A DNA stretch of 64,000 nt from Corynebacterium rouxii (GCF_902702935.1 NZ_LR738855.1:434001-498000), one strand, 5' to 3'; positions 40,411 to 50,181 are shown, counted from the first letter of the stretch. Notes: generated by a model not told the origin, from the sequence alone. Numbers and translations are program-made.

Positions 40411-42048
40411 GTGGTTAAAAAAATTGTTATCCCCGCATCCATAGCGGCGCTGGTGGCACTCGGCGGCGGAGCTACTTACTTTCTCACAGCAGGATCTAGC
40501 GATCCGGTGGTTGGAGCTAGCGACTACGTAGTGGTGGAAAAGAAGGAAGTTTCACAGTCGATTAACCTTTCTGGCACGCTTGGCCCCAAGCGTGACGTGG
40601 TGTTGGCGTCCAAGCTGACGGGTCCAGTGGAGGCCTTGAACGTAAAAGTGGGCGACCGTATCGAGACAGGCCAGGTGTTGGCTCAGATTAATACGGATAA
40701 CGAGCGCGGTGAGCTGAACGCTAACTATGCGCAGCAGGCCCAGAATTATGCGCAGTTGATGGCGGCTGTGGAACAGGCCCAATTGCAGTACCAACAGGCA
40801 TGGGATGCGTTGGATCAAGGTCTCAATGGCGAGGTCAATGGAGCTGAGAATGCATTGCATGCTGCAGATCATGACTACGCAGAGGCAAAGAAGCTTTTTG
40901 AGGATTCCCTGCATAACCGTGATGCAGGTATTGATGACGCACTGAAGACGCAGGCTACTGCGCTGAATTCTGCGCGTGATGGTGTAGAAACCGCATCGCT
41001 CGATGCTGTTCGCGCTAGTTTCGGTGCCTTAGGCACTGCACTGAACGGTGCATCGGAGAACGCTACTGCTACAGCCCAGAAGCTGCAGGCACAGCAGGCC
41101 CCAGGGTTAAATACCCAGGCTATTGAGCAGGGGATTGCAGCCGTCGATAGTGTGAATCGCGCTCGTCAGGCGTGGGATGCGTTGAACCGTGAGCAAAAGA
41201 ACTATGAAGACGCCTTGGTCAAGGTGGATCAGTCGTTGGCAACGCAGCAGCGTGCTGTGGCGAAGGCTTTCGCTGCGCGTAACGATGCCGCCCGCGGCCT
41301 CGAAACTGCACGTTTGCAGGCGAACAACCAGTTGGCTACTCAAAGCCAGGCCGTGGATCAGGCGATTCGGGCAGCGGATGCGGGTAACGCGGTTGCAGCA
41401 GTGTCGAACCGTAAGTTGGAGCTTTCTATCGGTGAGGCATCGGTACGAGCTCCGATTCGTGGCGTGGTGACGTCTGTGACTGGTCAAGTAGGCAAGCCTG
41501 TAGAAGGTGCGTTGCTGACCATCGCAGACGATACAGACATGCTGGTGCGTGGCACGGTGTCGGAGGCGGACGTTGCGAAAATCAAGGTAGGCAACGAGGT
41601 TTCCTTTACCACTCCGGCTACCGGAACTAAACAGTTCAAAGGCCGCGTGAGTGCGGTATCGACCGTTGCAGAATCTAACGCTGGGGCACCGGAGCAAAAA
41701 ACCAAGAAGGCCCAGTTCCCGATCGAGATCACGGTATCTGGTGACCGCGAAGGCCTGCTATTGGGTGGCTCCGGCAAAGCCAAGATTGTAACCATTAAGT
41801 CAAAGCCTGGACTAGCTGTTCCGAAGGAAGCCGTGTTTGAAGAAGGAGGCACTTCTTATGTGCTTGCCATCGACGGTTCTGACGAAGGCTCGAAGGTTCT
41901 TAAGAAGGTGGCAGTGACTCTTGGTAAGGGCAATGACTTTGAGACCACTGTGGAATCGAAGGATCTCAAGGCTCAAGACCTCGTGATTAAGGCTCCTGAC
42001 CTGTATAAGAATTATGAGGGTGCTTCGGTGTCCGTCGACAAGCGCTAG
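40411..42048 (+). CDS. MacA/HlyD-like membrane fusion protein
   Basis: A 545-residue protein with one N-terminal membrane anchor or signal peptide (IVIPASIAALVALGGGATYFL), placing it outside the membrane. The first lipoyl half (GPVEALNVKVGDRIETGQVL, about residue 70) is followed by a very long glutamine- and alanine-rich coiled coil (about 110-330), then the second lipoyl half (VRAPIRGVVTSVTGQVGKPV, about 350) and beta barrels. The coiled coil is longer than usual for MacA. It is the first gene of a MacAB-like exporter with the next two genes. The GTG start has an AAAAGGACAAG site. TATACT at 40346-40351 may be its -10 box. The substrate is unknown. Confidence 0.82.
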   Translation: MVKKIVIPASIAALVALGGGATYFLTAGSSDPVVGASDYVVVEKKEVSQSINLSGTLGPKRDVVLASKLTGPVEALNVKVGDRIETGQVLAQINTDNERGELNANYAQQAQNYAQLMAAVEQAQLQYQQAWDALDQGLNGEVNGAENALHAADHDYAEAKKLFEDSLHNRDAGIDDALKTQATALNSARDGVETASLDAVRASFGALGTALNGASENATATAQKLQAQQAPGLNTQAIEQGIAAVDSVNRARQAWDALNREQKNYEDALVKVDQSLATQQRAVAKAFAARNDAARGLETARLQANNQLATQSQAVDQAIRAADAGNAVAAVSNRKLELSIGEASVRAPIRGVVTSVTGQVGKPVEGALLTIADDTDMLVRGTVSEADVAKIKVGNEVSFTTPATGTKQFKGRVSAVSTVAESNAGAPEQKTKKAQFPIEITVSGDREGLLLGGSGKAKIVTIKSKPGLAVPKEAVFEEGGTSYVLAIDGSDEGSKVLKKVAVTLGKGNDFETTVESKDLKAQDLVIKAPDLYKNYEGASVSVDKR

Positions 42049-42064
42049 TGCGGAGGTCAGTGCA

Positions 42065-42781
42065 ATGTCAGAGCAACTGATCAAGATGCGCGGGATTGTT
42101 AAGCGCTTTAACATCGGGCAACCCGGTGAATTGCAGGTGCTGCATGGCTGCGATTTCGACGTCACGGAGGGCGAGTTTGTTTCCGTGGTGGGTACGTCTG
42201 GCTCGGGTAAGTCCACGTTGATGAATATCGTGGGGCTTCTCGACCGCCCAACCGCCGGCAGCTACCTATTTAACGGCGTGAATGTTCTAGAGAGTAACGA
42301 TGACGAGCTTTCGCGCTACCGCAGTAAGAGCATTGGGTTTGTGTTTCAGAACTTCAACCTCATCGGGCGTATCGACGCCCTGAAAAACGTCGAGCTGCCC
42401 ATGATGTACGCCGGTGTGAATCGTAAAGAACGGCAAGAGCGGGCAGAAGAACTGTTGGAGCTCGTCGGTATGGCCGATCGCATGCACCACCAGCCTAATG
42501 AGCTCTCCGGTGGTCAGAAACAACGCGTAGCCATCGCGCGCGCGCTGGCCAACGACCCGCACCTTTTGCTTGCCGACGAGCCCACGGGTGCCCTTGATAC
42601 TGCTACCGGCAGGGTAGTGATGGATCTGTTTCATACGCTTAATCAAGAGCATGGGAAAACGATTGTGTTTATCACTCACAACCCCGAGCTAGCTGCTGAA
42701 ACCACGCGGGTAGCCACCATGCGTGACGGTATGTTCGTTGATGAAGGCTTCTTCCAGTTACATATGACGGGGCAACGATGA
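42065..42781 (+). CDS. MacB-type ABC transporter ATP-binding protein
   Basis: The ATPase of the exporter, 238 residues from the ATG at 42065 (GGAGG about 11 bases before). Walker A is GTSGSGKSTLMN, the Q-loop is FVFQNFNLIGR, the signature is LSGGQKQRVAIARAL, and Walker B is LLLADEPTGALD. This is the LolD/MacB subgroup, whose partners are FtsX-like permeases. Its stop overlaps the next start (ATGA). The position after a MacA-like protein supports the assignment. Confidence 0.9.
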   Translation: MSEQLIKMRGIVKRFNIGQPGELQVLHGCDFDVTEGEFVSVVGTSGSGKSTLMNIVGLLDRPTAGSYLFNGVNVLESNDDELSRYRSKSIGFVFQNFNLIGRIDALKNVELPMMYAGVNRKERQERAEELLELVGMADRMHHQPNELSGGQKQRVAIARALANDPHLLLADEPTGALDTATGRVVMDLFHTLNQEHGKTIVFITHNPELAAETTRVATMRDGMFVDEGFFQLHMTGQR

Positions 42782-44088
42782 GCATTTTTGAATCAATTTC
42801 TTTAGCCCTCGGAAGCCTACGCACCAACAAGATGCGATCAGCGCTAACGCTGCTGGGCGTGATCATCGGCATCGCCTCCGTTATTTCCATCTTGACTCTG
42901 GGGCACGCGCTGAAAACCCAAACCACAAGCGGTTTGGAAGGCATTGGTATCAACGACTACAACGTTGATGTTCGTGAGCGAACCCCCGAAGGCGAACCCG
43001 AACCAGAAGGCTTTTACTTTGGCCCTCCCGTGACCGAACCCGACGCTTTGATTACGCCTGAAATGATCGAGGACCTTCGCTCACAATTTGGACCAGATAT
43101 CTCCGAGATCCAAGTCGGTGGATATGACGGAACACCGGCAACCACGACTACAGACCTCGATGCCAGTAAAGAGCTGAAAGGCCTTGTCCGAGGAATCAAT
43201 GTTGATTTCCAGCGTATTAAAGACGTGAAAATCGGGTGGGGAAGAGAAATCACCGATGAGGACATTGACGGTGACCGTCCGGTGGCTGTTGTTCCTGAAA
43301 AGCTTGCAAGTTCTTTCTACGGTGGCGATCCTGCTGCAGCGCTGGGCAACAGCGTGACGGTAGAAACCGACTTTGGTACTGCAGATTTTCAGATCGTGGG
43401 AGTGACAAAGAAGCCCGAAGAGAAAAAGGGCCTGTTGAGTCTTACCGATGACCAGCTCGAGGTTTTGGTTCCGTATCCCTCAGAAGAAAAGGTCGCAGAA
43501 ATATCGGGCGCGTTTCCTGGAATTAGCATTCGCCTTGCAACCCCCACAGGAGGTTCGCAATCAGAACGGGATGAACATGACGCTCAGGTGAAAAAGCGAT
43601 TACAGGAATTTTTTGATGAGCGCTATCAAGAAAATACAGATTACAAAGCCAAGGTGACAGATCAGAAGCAGGATTTGGCATCGGTGAACAAGATCTTGAC
43701 GTCGATTAGCGCGGCTATTGCGGCAATCGGTGGAATCTCGTTGCTGGTTGGCGGTATCGGTGTTATGAACATCATGCTGATCACCGTGACGGAGCGCACC
43801 CGCGAAATCGGTGTGCGCAAAGCGCTGGGTGCAACGCGCCGTGACATCCGCGTGCAGTTTGTCGTTGAGGCCATGATCGTGTGCCTGATGGGTGGTCTGC
43901 TGGGCGTGATATTTGGCGGAGCATTGGGAATGCTCGGTGCTAAATTGATGGGAGAATTTGTTTTCCCACCGATTAGCGGCATCGTGATTTCTTTGGTGTT
44001 CTCCTTAGCTATTGGTCTCTTCTTTGGTTCTTACCCCGCGGGCAAAGCCGCCAAGCTCAACCCCATTGAGGCGCTTCGCTATGAATAG
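42778..44088 (+). CDS. MacB-like FtsX-family permease
   Basis: A 436-residue permease with the normal four-helix MacB layout: one N-terminal span (LTLLGVIIGIASVISILTL), a large external domain of about 250 residues, and three C-terminal spans (including GISLLVGGIGVMNIMLITV, then VFSLAIGLFFGSYPAG). The N-terminal SLRTNKMRSALTLLGVIIG motif and the C-terminal TREIGVRKALGATRRDI loop are the FtsX hallmarks. It overlaps the ATPase gene by 4 bases. Such systems export peptides, lipids or antibiotics by mechanotransmission; the cargo here is unknown. Confidence 0.88.
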   Translation: MSIFESISLALGSLRTNKMRSALTLLGVIIGIASVISILTLGHALKTQTTSGLEGIGINDYNVDVRERTPEGEPEPEGFYFGPPVTEPDALITPEMIEDLRSQFGPDISEIQVGGYDGTPATTTTDLDASKELKGLVRGINVDFQRIKDVKIGWGREITDEDIDGDRPVAVVPEKLASSFYGGDPAAALGNSVTVETDFGTADFQIVGVTKKPEEKKGLLSLTDDQLEVLVPYPSEEKVAEISGAFPGISIRLATPTGGSQSERDEHDAQVKKRLQEFFDERYQENTDYKAKVTDQKQDLASVNKILTSISAAIAAIGGISLLVGGIGVMNIMLITVTERTREIGVRKALGATRRDIRVQFVVEAMIVCLMGGLLGVIFGGALGMLGAKLMGEFVFPPISGIVISLVFSLAIGLFFGSYPAGKAAKLNPIEALRYE

Positions 44089-44283
44089 TTGAGAAGTGGG
44101 GTGGGGTTGTGGTTAAATGTTCAGGTTGCCTGCATTGGTCGATTGTTAGTGTGTTAGTTTCCGGACACAGCGATCGAGACCCCTCGACATTTGTTCGTTG
44201 AAGAGTGCTGGCCTCATGTACATAGACCGCGTGTGTCAGTTCGGAAATCTGCCACACATTCAATCCAGGTCAGGAGACCCATA

Positions 44284-44652
44284 GTGATTCAGCAGGAATC
44301 GCGTCTGCGGGTTGCCGATAACACCGGTGCACGAGAGATTCTGTGCATCCGCGTTCTCGGTGGCTCTACCCGACGCTTTGCTGGCATTGGCGACGTTATC
44401 GTCGCTACCGTCAAGGAAGCTACCCCAGGTGGCAACGTTAAAGCTGGCGAAGTCGTTAAGGCTGTTATCGTCCGCGCTAAGAAGGAAACCCGTCGTCCAG
44501 ACGGCTCCTACATCAAGTTCGATGAAAACGCTGCTGTTTTGATCAAGAACGACAACGAGCCACGTGGCACCCGTATCTTCGGCCCAGTTGCTCGTGAGCT
44601 TCGTGACAAGAAGTTCATGAAGATCGTTTCTCTCGCACCGGAGGTGATCTAG
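44284..44652 (+). CDS. rplN: 50S ribosomal protein L14
   Basis: L14 has 122 residues and forms bridge B8 with the 30S. The start is a GTG giving [20 protein letters not shown], after CAGGAGACCC; the longer frame from 44191 has no support. The 195-base gap from the exporter gene should hold its promoter, but I cannot assign it with confidence. It starts the three-gene remainder of the spc operon. Confidence 0.98.
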   Translation: MIQQESRLRVADNTGAREILCIRVLGGSTRRFAGIGDVIVATVKEATPGGNVKAGEVVKAVIVRAKKETRRPDGSYIKFDENAAVLIKNDNEPRGTRIFGPVARELRDKKFMKIVSLAPEVI

Positions 44653-44654
44653 TT

Positions 44655-44969
44655 ATGAAGATCCACAAGGGCGATATGGTTCTCGTGATCTCCGGACCAG
44701 ACAAGGGCGCTAAGGGTAAGGTCATCAAGGCTTTCCCAAAGACCGAGAAGATCTTGGTTGAGGGCGTTAACCGCATCAAGAAGCACGTTGCTAACTCTGC
44801 TCCAGAGCGCGGCGCTGAGTCTGGCGGAATCGTGACCCAGGAAGCTCCAATCCACGTTTCTAACGTCATGGTTTTGGATTCCGACGGTAACCCAACCCGC
44901 GTTGGCTACCGCTTCGATGAGAACGGCAAGAAGGTCCGTATCTCGCGTCGTAACGGGAAGGACATCTAA
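44655..44969 (+). CDS. rplX: 50S ribosomal protein L24
   Basis: L24 has 104 residues with the KOW motif ([20 protein letters not shown]), an early assembly initiator of the 50S. It begins 2 bases after the rplN stop and is followed by rplE after 2 bases. Confidence 0.98.
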   Translation: MKIHKGDMVLVISGPDKGAKGKVIKAFPKTEKILVEGVNRIKKHVANSAPERGAESGGIVTQEAPIHVSNVMVLDSDGNPTRVGYRFDENGKKVRISRRNGKDI

Positions 44970-44971
44970 TC

Positions 44972-45535
44972 ATGAGCGAGAACTACACTCCACGTCTGAA
45001 GACCCGCTACCGCGAAGAGATCCGCACCAAGCTCAACGATGAGTTCTCCTACGAGAACGTCATGCAGATCCCTGGTGTTGTCAAGGTTGTTGTCAACATG
45101 GGTGTCGGCGACGCTGCTCGTGACTCCAAGCTGATCAACGGCGCACTCGAGGACCTCACCTTGATCACCGGTCAGAAGCCAGAGCTTCGCCGTGCCAAGA
45201 AGTCCATCGCTAACTTCAAGCTCCGTGAGGGCATGCCAATCGGCGCTCGCGTTACCCTTCGTGGCGACCGCATGTGGGAGTTCTTGGACCGTCTGCTGAC
45301 CGTCGCACTGCCACGTATTCGTGACTTCCGCGGCCTGTCCGATCAGCAGTTCGATGGCCACGGCAACTATACCTTCGGCCTCTCCGAGCAGACCATGTTC
45401 TACGAAATCGACGTTGACAAGATCGACCGCCCACGCGGTATGGACATCACCGTCGTTACTACCGCTACCAACAACGAGGAAGGCCGCGCACTGCTTCGCG
45501 AGCTCGGCTTCCCATTCAAGAAGGCTGACGCCTAA
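44972..45535 (+). CDS. rplE: 50S ribosomal protein L5
   Basis: L5 has 187 residues and binds 5S rRNA. Family blocks are [40 protein letters not shown] and [20 protein letters not shown]. It is the last gene of this ribosomal segment: a terminator follows and the rest of the spc operon (rpsH, rplF and so on) is not in the window. A split at this point, with accessory genes inserted, is also known in C. glutamicum. Confidence 0.98.
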   Translation: MSENYTPRLKTRYREEIRTKLNDEFSYENVMQIPGVVKVVVNMGVGDAARDSKLINGALEDLTLITGQKPELRRAKKSIANFKLREGMPIGARVTLRGDRMWEFLDRLLTVALPRIRDFRGLSDQQFDGHGNYTFGLSEQTMFYEIDVDKIDRPRGMDITVVTTATNNEEGRALLRELGFPFKKADA

Positions 45536-45556
45536 TTAGTTTGTAGCTGTAACTTG

Positions 45557-45588
45557 AAAACCCCCTTTTTCGGAAGGGGGTTTTCTTG
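45557..45588 (+). terminator. Terminator after rplE
   Basis: An 11-bp perfect stem (AAAACCCCCTT with AAGGGGGTTTT) has a 6-base loop, continues into TTTTCTTG, and lies 21 bases after the rplE stop. Confidence 0.93.
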
Positions 45589-46213
45589 TATCTAAGTCGT
45601 TTTCTGGGGCGGGAACGCTATACGTACGGGGGTACCCAATGGAGGTACATAGGCTAGGGGGTATCAATTTACATGCAAAACTTGCGTATTTTGCATGTAA
45701 ATTGCATTGATATTTCAATCAAATAGGAGGTTGAATTTAACTAGTTATTAAAACTGTCTATTAATTGATAGTCGGAATTGGTGACCTAAATCTACAACTT
45801 CAATGGCGCTATAGAAACTATTATTATGAATTTGAATGTATTGAATAAATGTGATCGAAGAAAATAAATGCCATATGACCAGTGGTTATAGGGATTGTTT
45901 GTTATTAAATGTGATTCAAAACGATTCATAAAAGGCAAAGTGATTCTAATTACACTACAAACTAGGGCTTCCAACTTTCCCGCAACATGAGAAATCGGTT
46001 ACGCTCCTTTGTGTAATGCCAAGGACATTGAAACTCGGTTTGTAATGAGTATCACTGCTCATTTGAAAGTGATATTTATATACATTCTTCACCGCTTTAG
46101 CGGGGGTGAAAAATTGCTTGCAATGTGGGTTTATGTTGGAAATGGTGGGATGAACTGCCGTTTTCTACTCAAGGTCGTTGGTTTGTGCTTCGAGAGAGAA
46201 CGGAAGAACTATC
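45585..46213. other. AT-rich spacer before the serine operon
   Basis: This stretch of about 630 bases is clearly more AT-rich than its surroundings and has no gene I can support. It holds the large dyad at 45665-45704 and several short AT repeats. A weak ribosome site (ACGGAAG, about 46199-46206) precedes the sdaC start. The serine operon promoter should be in the right half, but I cannot place it. Confidence 0.45.
45665..45704. repeat. 16-bp perfect inverted repeat
   Basis: CAATTTACATGCAAAA at 45665-45680 is repeated exactly in reverse complement at 45689-45704 with an 8-base centre (CTTGCGTA). It has no GC-rich stem and no T-run, so it is more likely a protein-binding site or a mobile-element tip than a terminator. 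Confidence 0.6.
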
Positions 46214-47557
46214 GTGTCTCAGATTGTTTCCCACTCAGCATCTGCTGGGGTCCGCGATGGTGTAGCACCATCAGAATCACCTGCCTCATCTAGCGCGCCT
46301 TCTTGGCGTAAATCCGACACCGTATGGAGCTTGAGCCTCTTCGGCACAGCCATCGGTGCGGGTGTATTGTTCCTCCCCATCAACGCCGGTATCGGCGGAA
46401 TCATCCCCATGATCGTCATGGCCGTCGTGGCATACCCGATGGCACACTGGGCACACCGAGGTCTTACTCGCTTCATCCTGTCTGCATCCAAGGAAGACGC
46501 AGACCTAACAGACGTCGTCGATGAGCACTTTGGCAACAAGGCCGGCGCTTTTATCACCGTGCTGTACTTCTTGTCGGTTTACCCGATCTTGTTGGTCTAC
46601 TCGGTGACCATCACCAACACCGTGAACTCCTTCTTGGAGCACCAGCTGGGAATCACCCCACTGCCACGTTGGCTGATGTCGCTCATTTTGGTCGGCGGAC
46701 TCATCTTCGTGGTCAGCCTCGGCCGCAGCGTGATCGTCAAGGCTATGTCGGTCCTGGTATTCCCCTTCATCGCCATTTTGGTTGTGCTTTCGATTTACTT
46801 GATTCCCAAGTGGAATACCGCACTGTTCCAGACCTTTGATCTGCGTACGTCTGCTGAGGCTTCCGGTCACAGCATCTGGGTTACCCTGTTGCTGCTTGTT
46901 CCAGTGATGGTGTTCTCCTTCAACCACTCGCCAATTATTTCCTCCTTCGCTCAGGAAAAGCGTGCCGAGTACGGTCAGTGGGCTGATTACAAGACCGGCC
47001 GCATCCTTACCGTCGCCCAGATTTTGATGGTTGTTGTGGTTATGTTCTTCGTGTTCTCTTGCGCATTGAGCTTGTCGCCAGCGGATCTCGCTGCAGCTAA
47101 AGAGCAAAACATCACCATCTTGTCCTACTTGGCTAACCACTTTGATAGCCCTGTGATCCAGTGGGCTGCTCCTATCATCGCCATGATCGCCGTGGCAAAG
47201 TCCTTCCTTGGCCACTACCTCGGTGCTGCTGAAGGTTTCCAAGGTTTGATTGCCTCGGGCGCTGCTTCTAAGGGCAAGACTGTTGATACTCAAAGCCGTG
47301 CGCTGGTGCTGGGCACCCTTGCCTTCATGCTGATCTCTTCTTGGCTGGTGGCATGGCTGAACCCATCCATCCTCGGAATGATCGAGACGATGTGTGGTCC
47401 TACCATCGCCATCCTGCTCTTCCTGATGCCTATGTACGCCATCCATAAGGTTCCAGCATTGGCTAAGTACCGTGGTCGTATTTCGAACTACTTAGTCTTC
47501 GGCATGGGCCTGTTGGCACTGTGCACCATCGTTTACAGCATCGTCCAGGCTTTCTAG
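46214..47557 (+). CDS. sdaC: Serine/amino acid transporter, HAAAP (SdaC/TdcC) family
   Basis: A 447-residue membrane protein with about eleven helices. The family opening is WSLSLFGTAIGAGVLFLPIN, followed by the PMAHWAHRGLTRFIL loop. The long soluble N-terminus (about 35 residues, rich in serine and alanine) precedes the first helix. The start is the GTG at 46214; the frame can extend to 46178 but has no site there. The serine dehydratase gene follows after 24 bases, which supports L-serine, taken up with protons, as substrate. Confidence 0.87.
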   Translation: MSQIVSHSASAGVRDGVAPSESPASSSAPSWRKSDTVWSLSLFGTAIGAGVLFLPINAGIGGIIPMIVMAVVAYPMAHWAHRGLTRFILSASKEDADLTDVVDEHFGNKAGAFITVLYFLSVYPILLVYSVTITNTVNSFLEHQLGITPLPRWLMSLILVGGLIFVVSLGRSVIVKAMSVLVFPFIAILVVLSIYLIPKWNTALFQTFDLRTSAEASGHSIWVTLLLLVPVMVFSFNHSPIISSFAQEKRAEYGQWADYKTGRILTVAQILMVVVVMFFVFSCALSLSPADLAAAKEQNITILSYLANHFDSPVIQWAAPIIAMIAVAKSFLGHYLGAAEGFQGLIASGAASKGKTVDTQSRALVLGTLAFMLISSWLVAWLNPSILGMIETMCGPTIAILLFLMPMYAIHKVPALAKYRGRISNYLVFGMGLLALCTIVYSIVQAF

Positions 47558-47581
47558 AGTTCGGGTTAAGGAGCATACATT

Positions 47582-48958
47582 ATGTTCATCAGCTGCTTTG
47601 ATATGTTCAAGATTGGTATCGGCCCATCGAGTTCTCACACTCTTGGCCCTATGAAGGCTGGCAAGGCGTTCGTCGATACGCTTGAAGAGCGCGACCTGCT
47701 TGATCGAGTCACCCGCGTGCGTGCCGACGTCTACGGCTCGCTGTCGCTGACCGGCATCGGCCATGCTACCGACAAAGCCATCATCATGGGCTTGGCTGGA
47801 TTTGAGCCAGAAACCGTCGACATCGACGCTATGCCAGGGTTTCTTGAAATCGTCGCTTCCTTGCAGCGCCTTGCACTAGCAGGCGGGAAGAAGACGGTGG
47901 ACTTCAGTCGAACCGAAGGCATCGTCTTCCACAACACCTGCCTACAACTGCACGAAAACGGCATGACCATCACCGCCTTCGAAGGCGATGAGGTGTTGTT
48001 GACCAAGGCATATTTCTCCATCGGCGGCGGATTTATCGTCGACAAAGAGCACTTTGGCCAACCTGTCGAAGACACCGCTGTTGTGCCGTTCCCCTACAAC
48101 ACCGCCGAAGAAGTGCTCGCACACTGCGACCGCGAAGGCATGAGCATCCCAGAGTTCGCATGGCGTAACGAGGTCGCCGCCAACGGCGAAGAAGCCGTGC
48201 GCGAACACCTGGCTAAGGTATGGAAAGTCATGCAAAGCGGCATTGAGCGCGGCTCTTCAGCAGAAGGAATCCTGCCAGGCGATTTGCGAGTACCACGCCG
48301 TGCCAAGGCTCTTCGTGAACGCCTCGAGGCCACCAGCGAAAACGAACCACTACGCATGATGAGCTGGCTTAACATGTTCGCCATGGCCGTAAACGAGGAA
48401 AACGCCTCCGGTGGTCGCGTAGTCACCTCGCCCACAAACGGTGCGTGTGGTGTTCTTCCCGCAGTGCTGTCTTACTGGGACAGTTTGGTCAAGCCTGTGA
48501 GCGAGCAAGACGTCATCGACTACCTGCTGACCTGCGGCGTGGTGGGTGCGTTGTACAAGAAGAACGCCTCCATATCCGGTGCTGAGGTCGGTTGTCAAGG
48601 CGAGGTCGGTGTGGCCTGCTCTATGGCAGCGGCTGGTATCGCCCAGCTCATGGGTGCAACCCCTGCCCAAGCTTTCGCAGCAGCAGAGATCGCAATGGAG
48701 CACAATCTTGGTCTTACATGTGATCCGGTCTGCGGCCAAGTGCAGGTGCCCTGCATTGAGCGCAATGCGATTGCGGCGGTGACCTCAGTTAATGCGGCAA
48801 ATATGTCGCTGCAGCGAGGATCTACCCCAACGGTATCGCTGGACCAAGTTATCCAGACGATGTACCAGACCGGCAAGGACATGGACTCCAAGTACCGTGA
48901 GACGTCTCTTGGTGGTCTCGCTAAAGTCTTGATGCCACGACTTATGCCGTGTAGCTGA
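47582..48958 (+). CDS. sdaA: L-serine dehydratase, single-chain iron-sulphur type
   Basis: A 458-residue enzyme that converts L-serine to pyruvate and ammonia. It fuses the beta domain (starting MFISCFDMFKIGIGPSSSHT, the substrate-binding part) and the alpha domain with the iron-sulphur cysteines (ACSMAAAGIAQLMG region at about 348 and CDPVCGQVQVPC at about 381-392). The NASISGAEVGCQGEVG block is the family signature. Expression with the upstream transporter makes an uptake-and-degradation pair. A terminator hairpin follows. Confidence 0.94.
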   Translation: MFISCFDMFKIGIGPSSSHTLGPMKAGKAFVDTLEERDLLDRVTRVRADVYGSLSLTGIGHATDKAIIMGLAGFEPETVDIDAMPGFLEIVASLQRLALAGGKKTVDFSRTEGIVFHNTCLQLHENGMTITAFEGDEVLLTKAYFSIGGGFIVDKEHFGQPVEDTAVVPFPYNTAEEVLAHCDREGMSIPEFAWRNEVAANGEEAVREHLAKVWKVMQSGIERGSSAEGILPGDLRVPRRAKALRERLEATSENEPLRMMSWLNMFAMAVNEENASGGRVVTSPTNGACGVLPAVLSYWDSLVKPVSEQDVIDYLLTCGVVGALYKKNASISGAEVGCQGEVGVACSMAAAGIAQLMGATPAQAFAAAEIAMEHNLGLTCDPVCGQVQVPCIERNAIAAVTSVNAANMSLQRGSTPTVSLDQVIQTMYQTGKDMDSKYRETSLGGLAKVLMPRLMPCS

Positions 48959-48968
48959 TAAAACCCTG

Positions 48969-49005
48969 GCTGCCGATTACCTCAACCGAGGTGGTCGGCA
49001 GCTTT
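48969..49005 (+). terminator. Probable terminator after sdaA
   Basis: A 15-bp stem with two G-T pairs (gctgccgattacctc with gaggtggtcggcagc) and a 4-base loop is followed by only TTT. The stem is strong but the T-run is short, so read-through into the asparaginase gene is possible. Confidence 0.65.
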
Positions 49006-49035
49006 CCCATATCCCATATCCAAGGAGTATTCTTT

Positions 49036-50064
49036 ATGATTTCACGCAGAAGTTTCCTCGGCGCATGCGCTCTCGCCTCCGTGGCTGGTGCGGTGCAGGC
49101 ATGCAGCAACAAAGCCGGCAGCGCAGGTGTGCGTAACGACGCCACCGGCCACCTCATCGTTCTCGGAACCGGCGGCACCATCGCATGCACCAACGTGGAT
49201 GGGGCATTGGTGCCCACTGTCTCCGGAGAAGATCTGGTCGCAGGGGTCTACGACACCTTTGACAAAGACAAACTCAGTATCGATGTTCGTCAGGTATCCC
49301 AGCTCGACTCCTCGGCAATGACACTCAAAGACACCGACATGATCATCACCGAAGTACTCAAAGCTGTCAAAGAAGATGGCGTGACCGGTGTGATTGTCAC
49401 CCACGGCACCGACTCCATGGAAGAATCCGCCATCGCCGTTGACACCTTCCTCGACTCCGACGTGCCCGTCGTATTCACCGGCTCCATGCTGCCTTTCGAT
49501 GACCCCAAAACCGACGGCCCCGCCAACCTCTTGTTGGCAGTTCGCACCGCTACCGCCCCCGAAAACCGCGGCAAAGGCGTGTTTATTGCCTTCGGTGAAA
49601 AGACACTTCGTGCCCGTGGCGCCTACAAATCCAACGCCAATAGCGTGGACGGATTTGATAGCAACGCCGACAACGAACTCACCCGTCCTGCAGCATTAGC
49701 CTACAAACCCCTAGAACACCAGCGCGTTGACATCATCGCCGCCTACCCAGGCGCACCTCGCGCGCTTGTCGACGCCTCCCTCGCCAGCGGCGCCAAAGCC
49801 CTCGTCATCGAAGGCATGGGTGCCGGCAACGTAGGCGGTGACATCGCCCTCGCTATCTCCGACGCCTTGGACAAGAAAATCCCCGTAGTGATGTCCACGC
49901 GTGTCGACGCCGGCCGCGTTGAAGGCACCTACGGCGGTGCCGGCGGTGGCGCAACACTTGCCGCCAAAGGCGTGATTGGTGCAGACATCCTGCGCGCCGG
50001 GCAGTCACGAATCCTACTGGCCTGCGCATTAGCAACGAAGACTGAACCGAAGACGCTGTTTTAG
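49036..50064 (+). CDS. L-asparaginase, type II-like, Tat-exported lipoprotein
   Basis: An asparaginase of 342 residues from the ATG at 49036 (AAGGAG upstream). The N-terminus carries a twin-arginine signal (SRRSFLG) and a lipobox-like VQAC at about residues 18-21, so it is probably anchored on the outer face of the membrane. The two catalytic threonine sites are TGGTIACTN (about residue 45) and VTHGTDSMEES (about 122). It converts asparagine to aspartate and ammonia outside the cell. It sits behind the serine genes, so this block looks devoted to use of host amino acids. A separate unit or read-through are both possible. Confidence 0.88.
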   Translation: MISRRSFLGACALASVAGAVQACSNKAGSAGVRNDATGHLIVLGTGGTIACTNVDGALVPTVSGEDLVAGVYDTFDKDKLSIDVRQVSQLDSSAMTLKDTDMIITEVLKAVKEDGVTGVIVTHGTDSMEESAIAVDTFLDSDVPVVFTGSMLPFDDPKTDGPANLLLAVRTATAPENRGKGVFIAFGEKTLRARGAYKSNANSVDGFDSNADNELTRPAALAYKPLEHQRVDIIAAYPGAPRALVDASLASGAKALVIEGMGAGNVGGDIALAISDALDKKIPVVMSTRVDAGRVEGTYGGAGGGATLAAKGVIGADILRAGQSRILLACALATKTEPKTLF

Positions 50065-50181
50065 GCACTCCATTGGTTGTAGCCACCTGATAGGCTCACA
50101 AGGTCTTTAACGCCGGCGCGGGAAAGCGGAATGCATGCCCGCGCCGAGCGGATTCTATATGGCGAGGCGGCTCGGAAGCCA

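Noticed and set aside
46009..46293. 94-codon plus-strand ORF before sdaC
   Set aside because: It overlaps the sdaC start in another frame and looks random, with no ribosome site.
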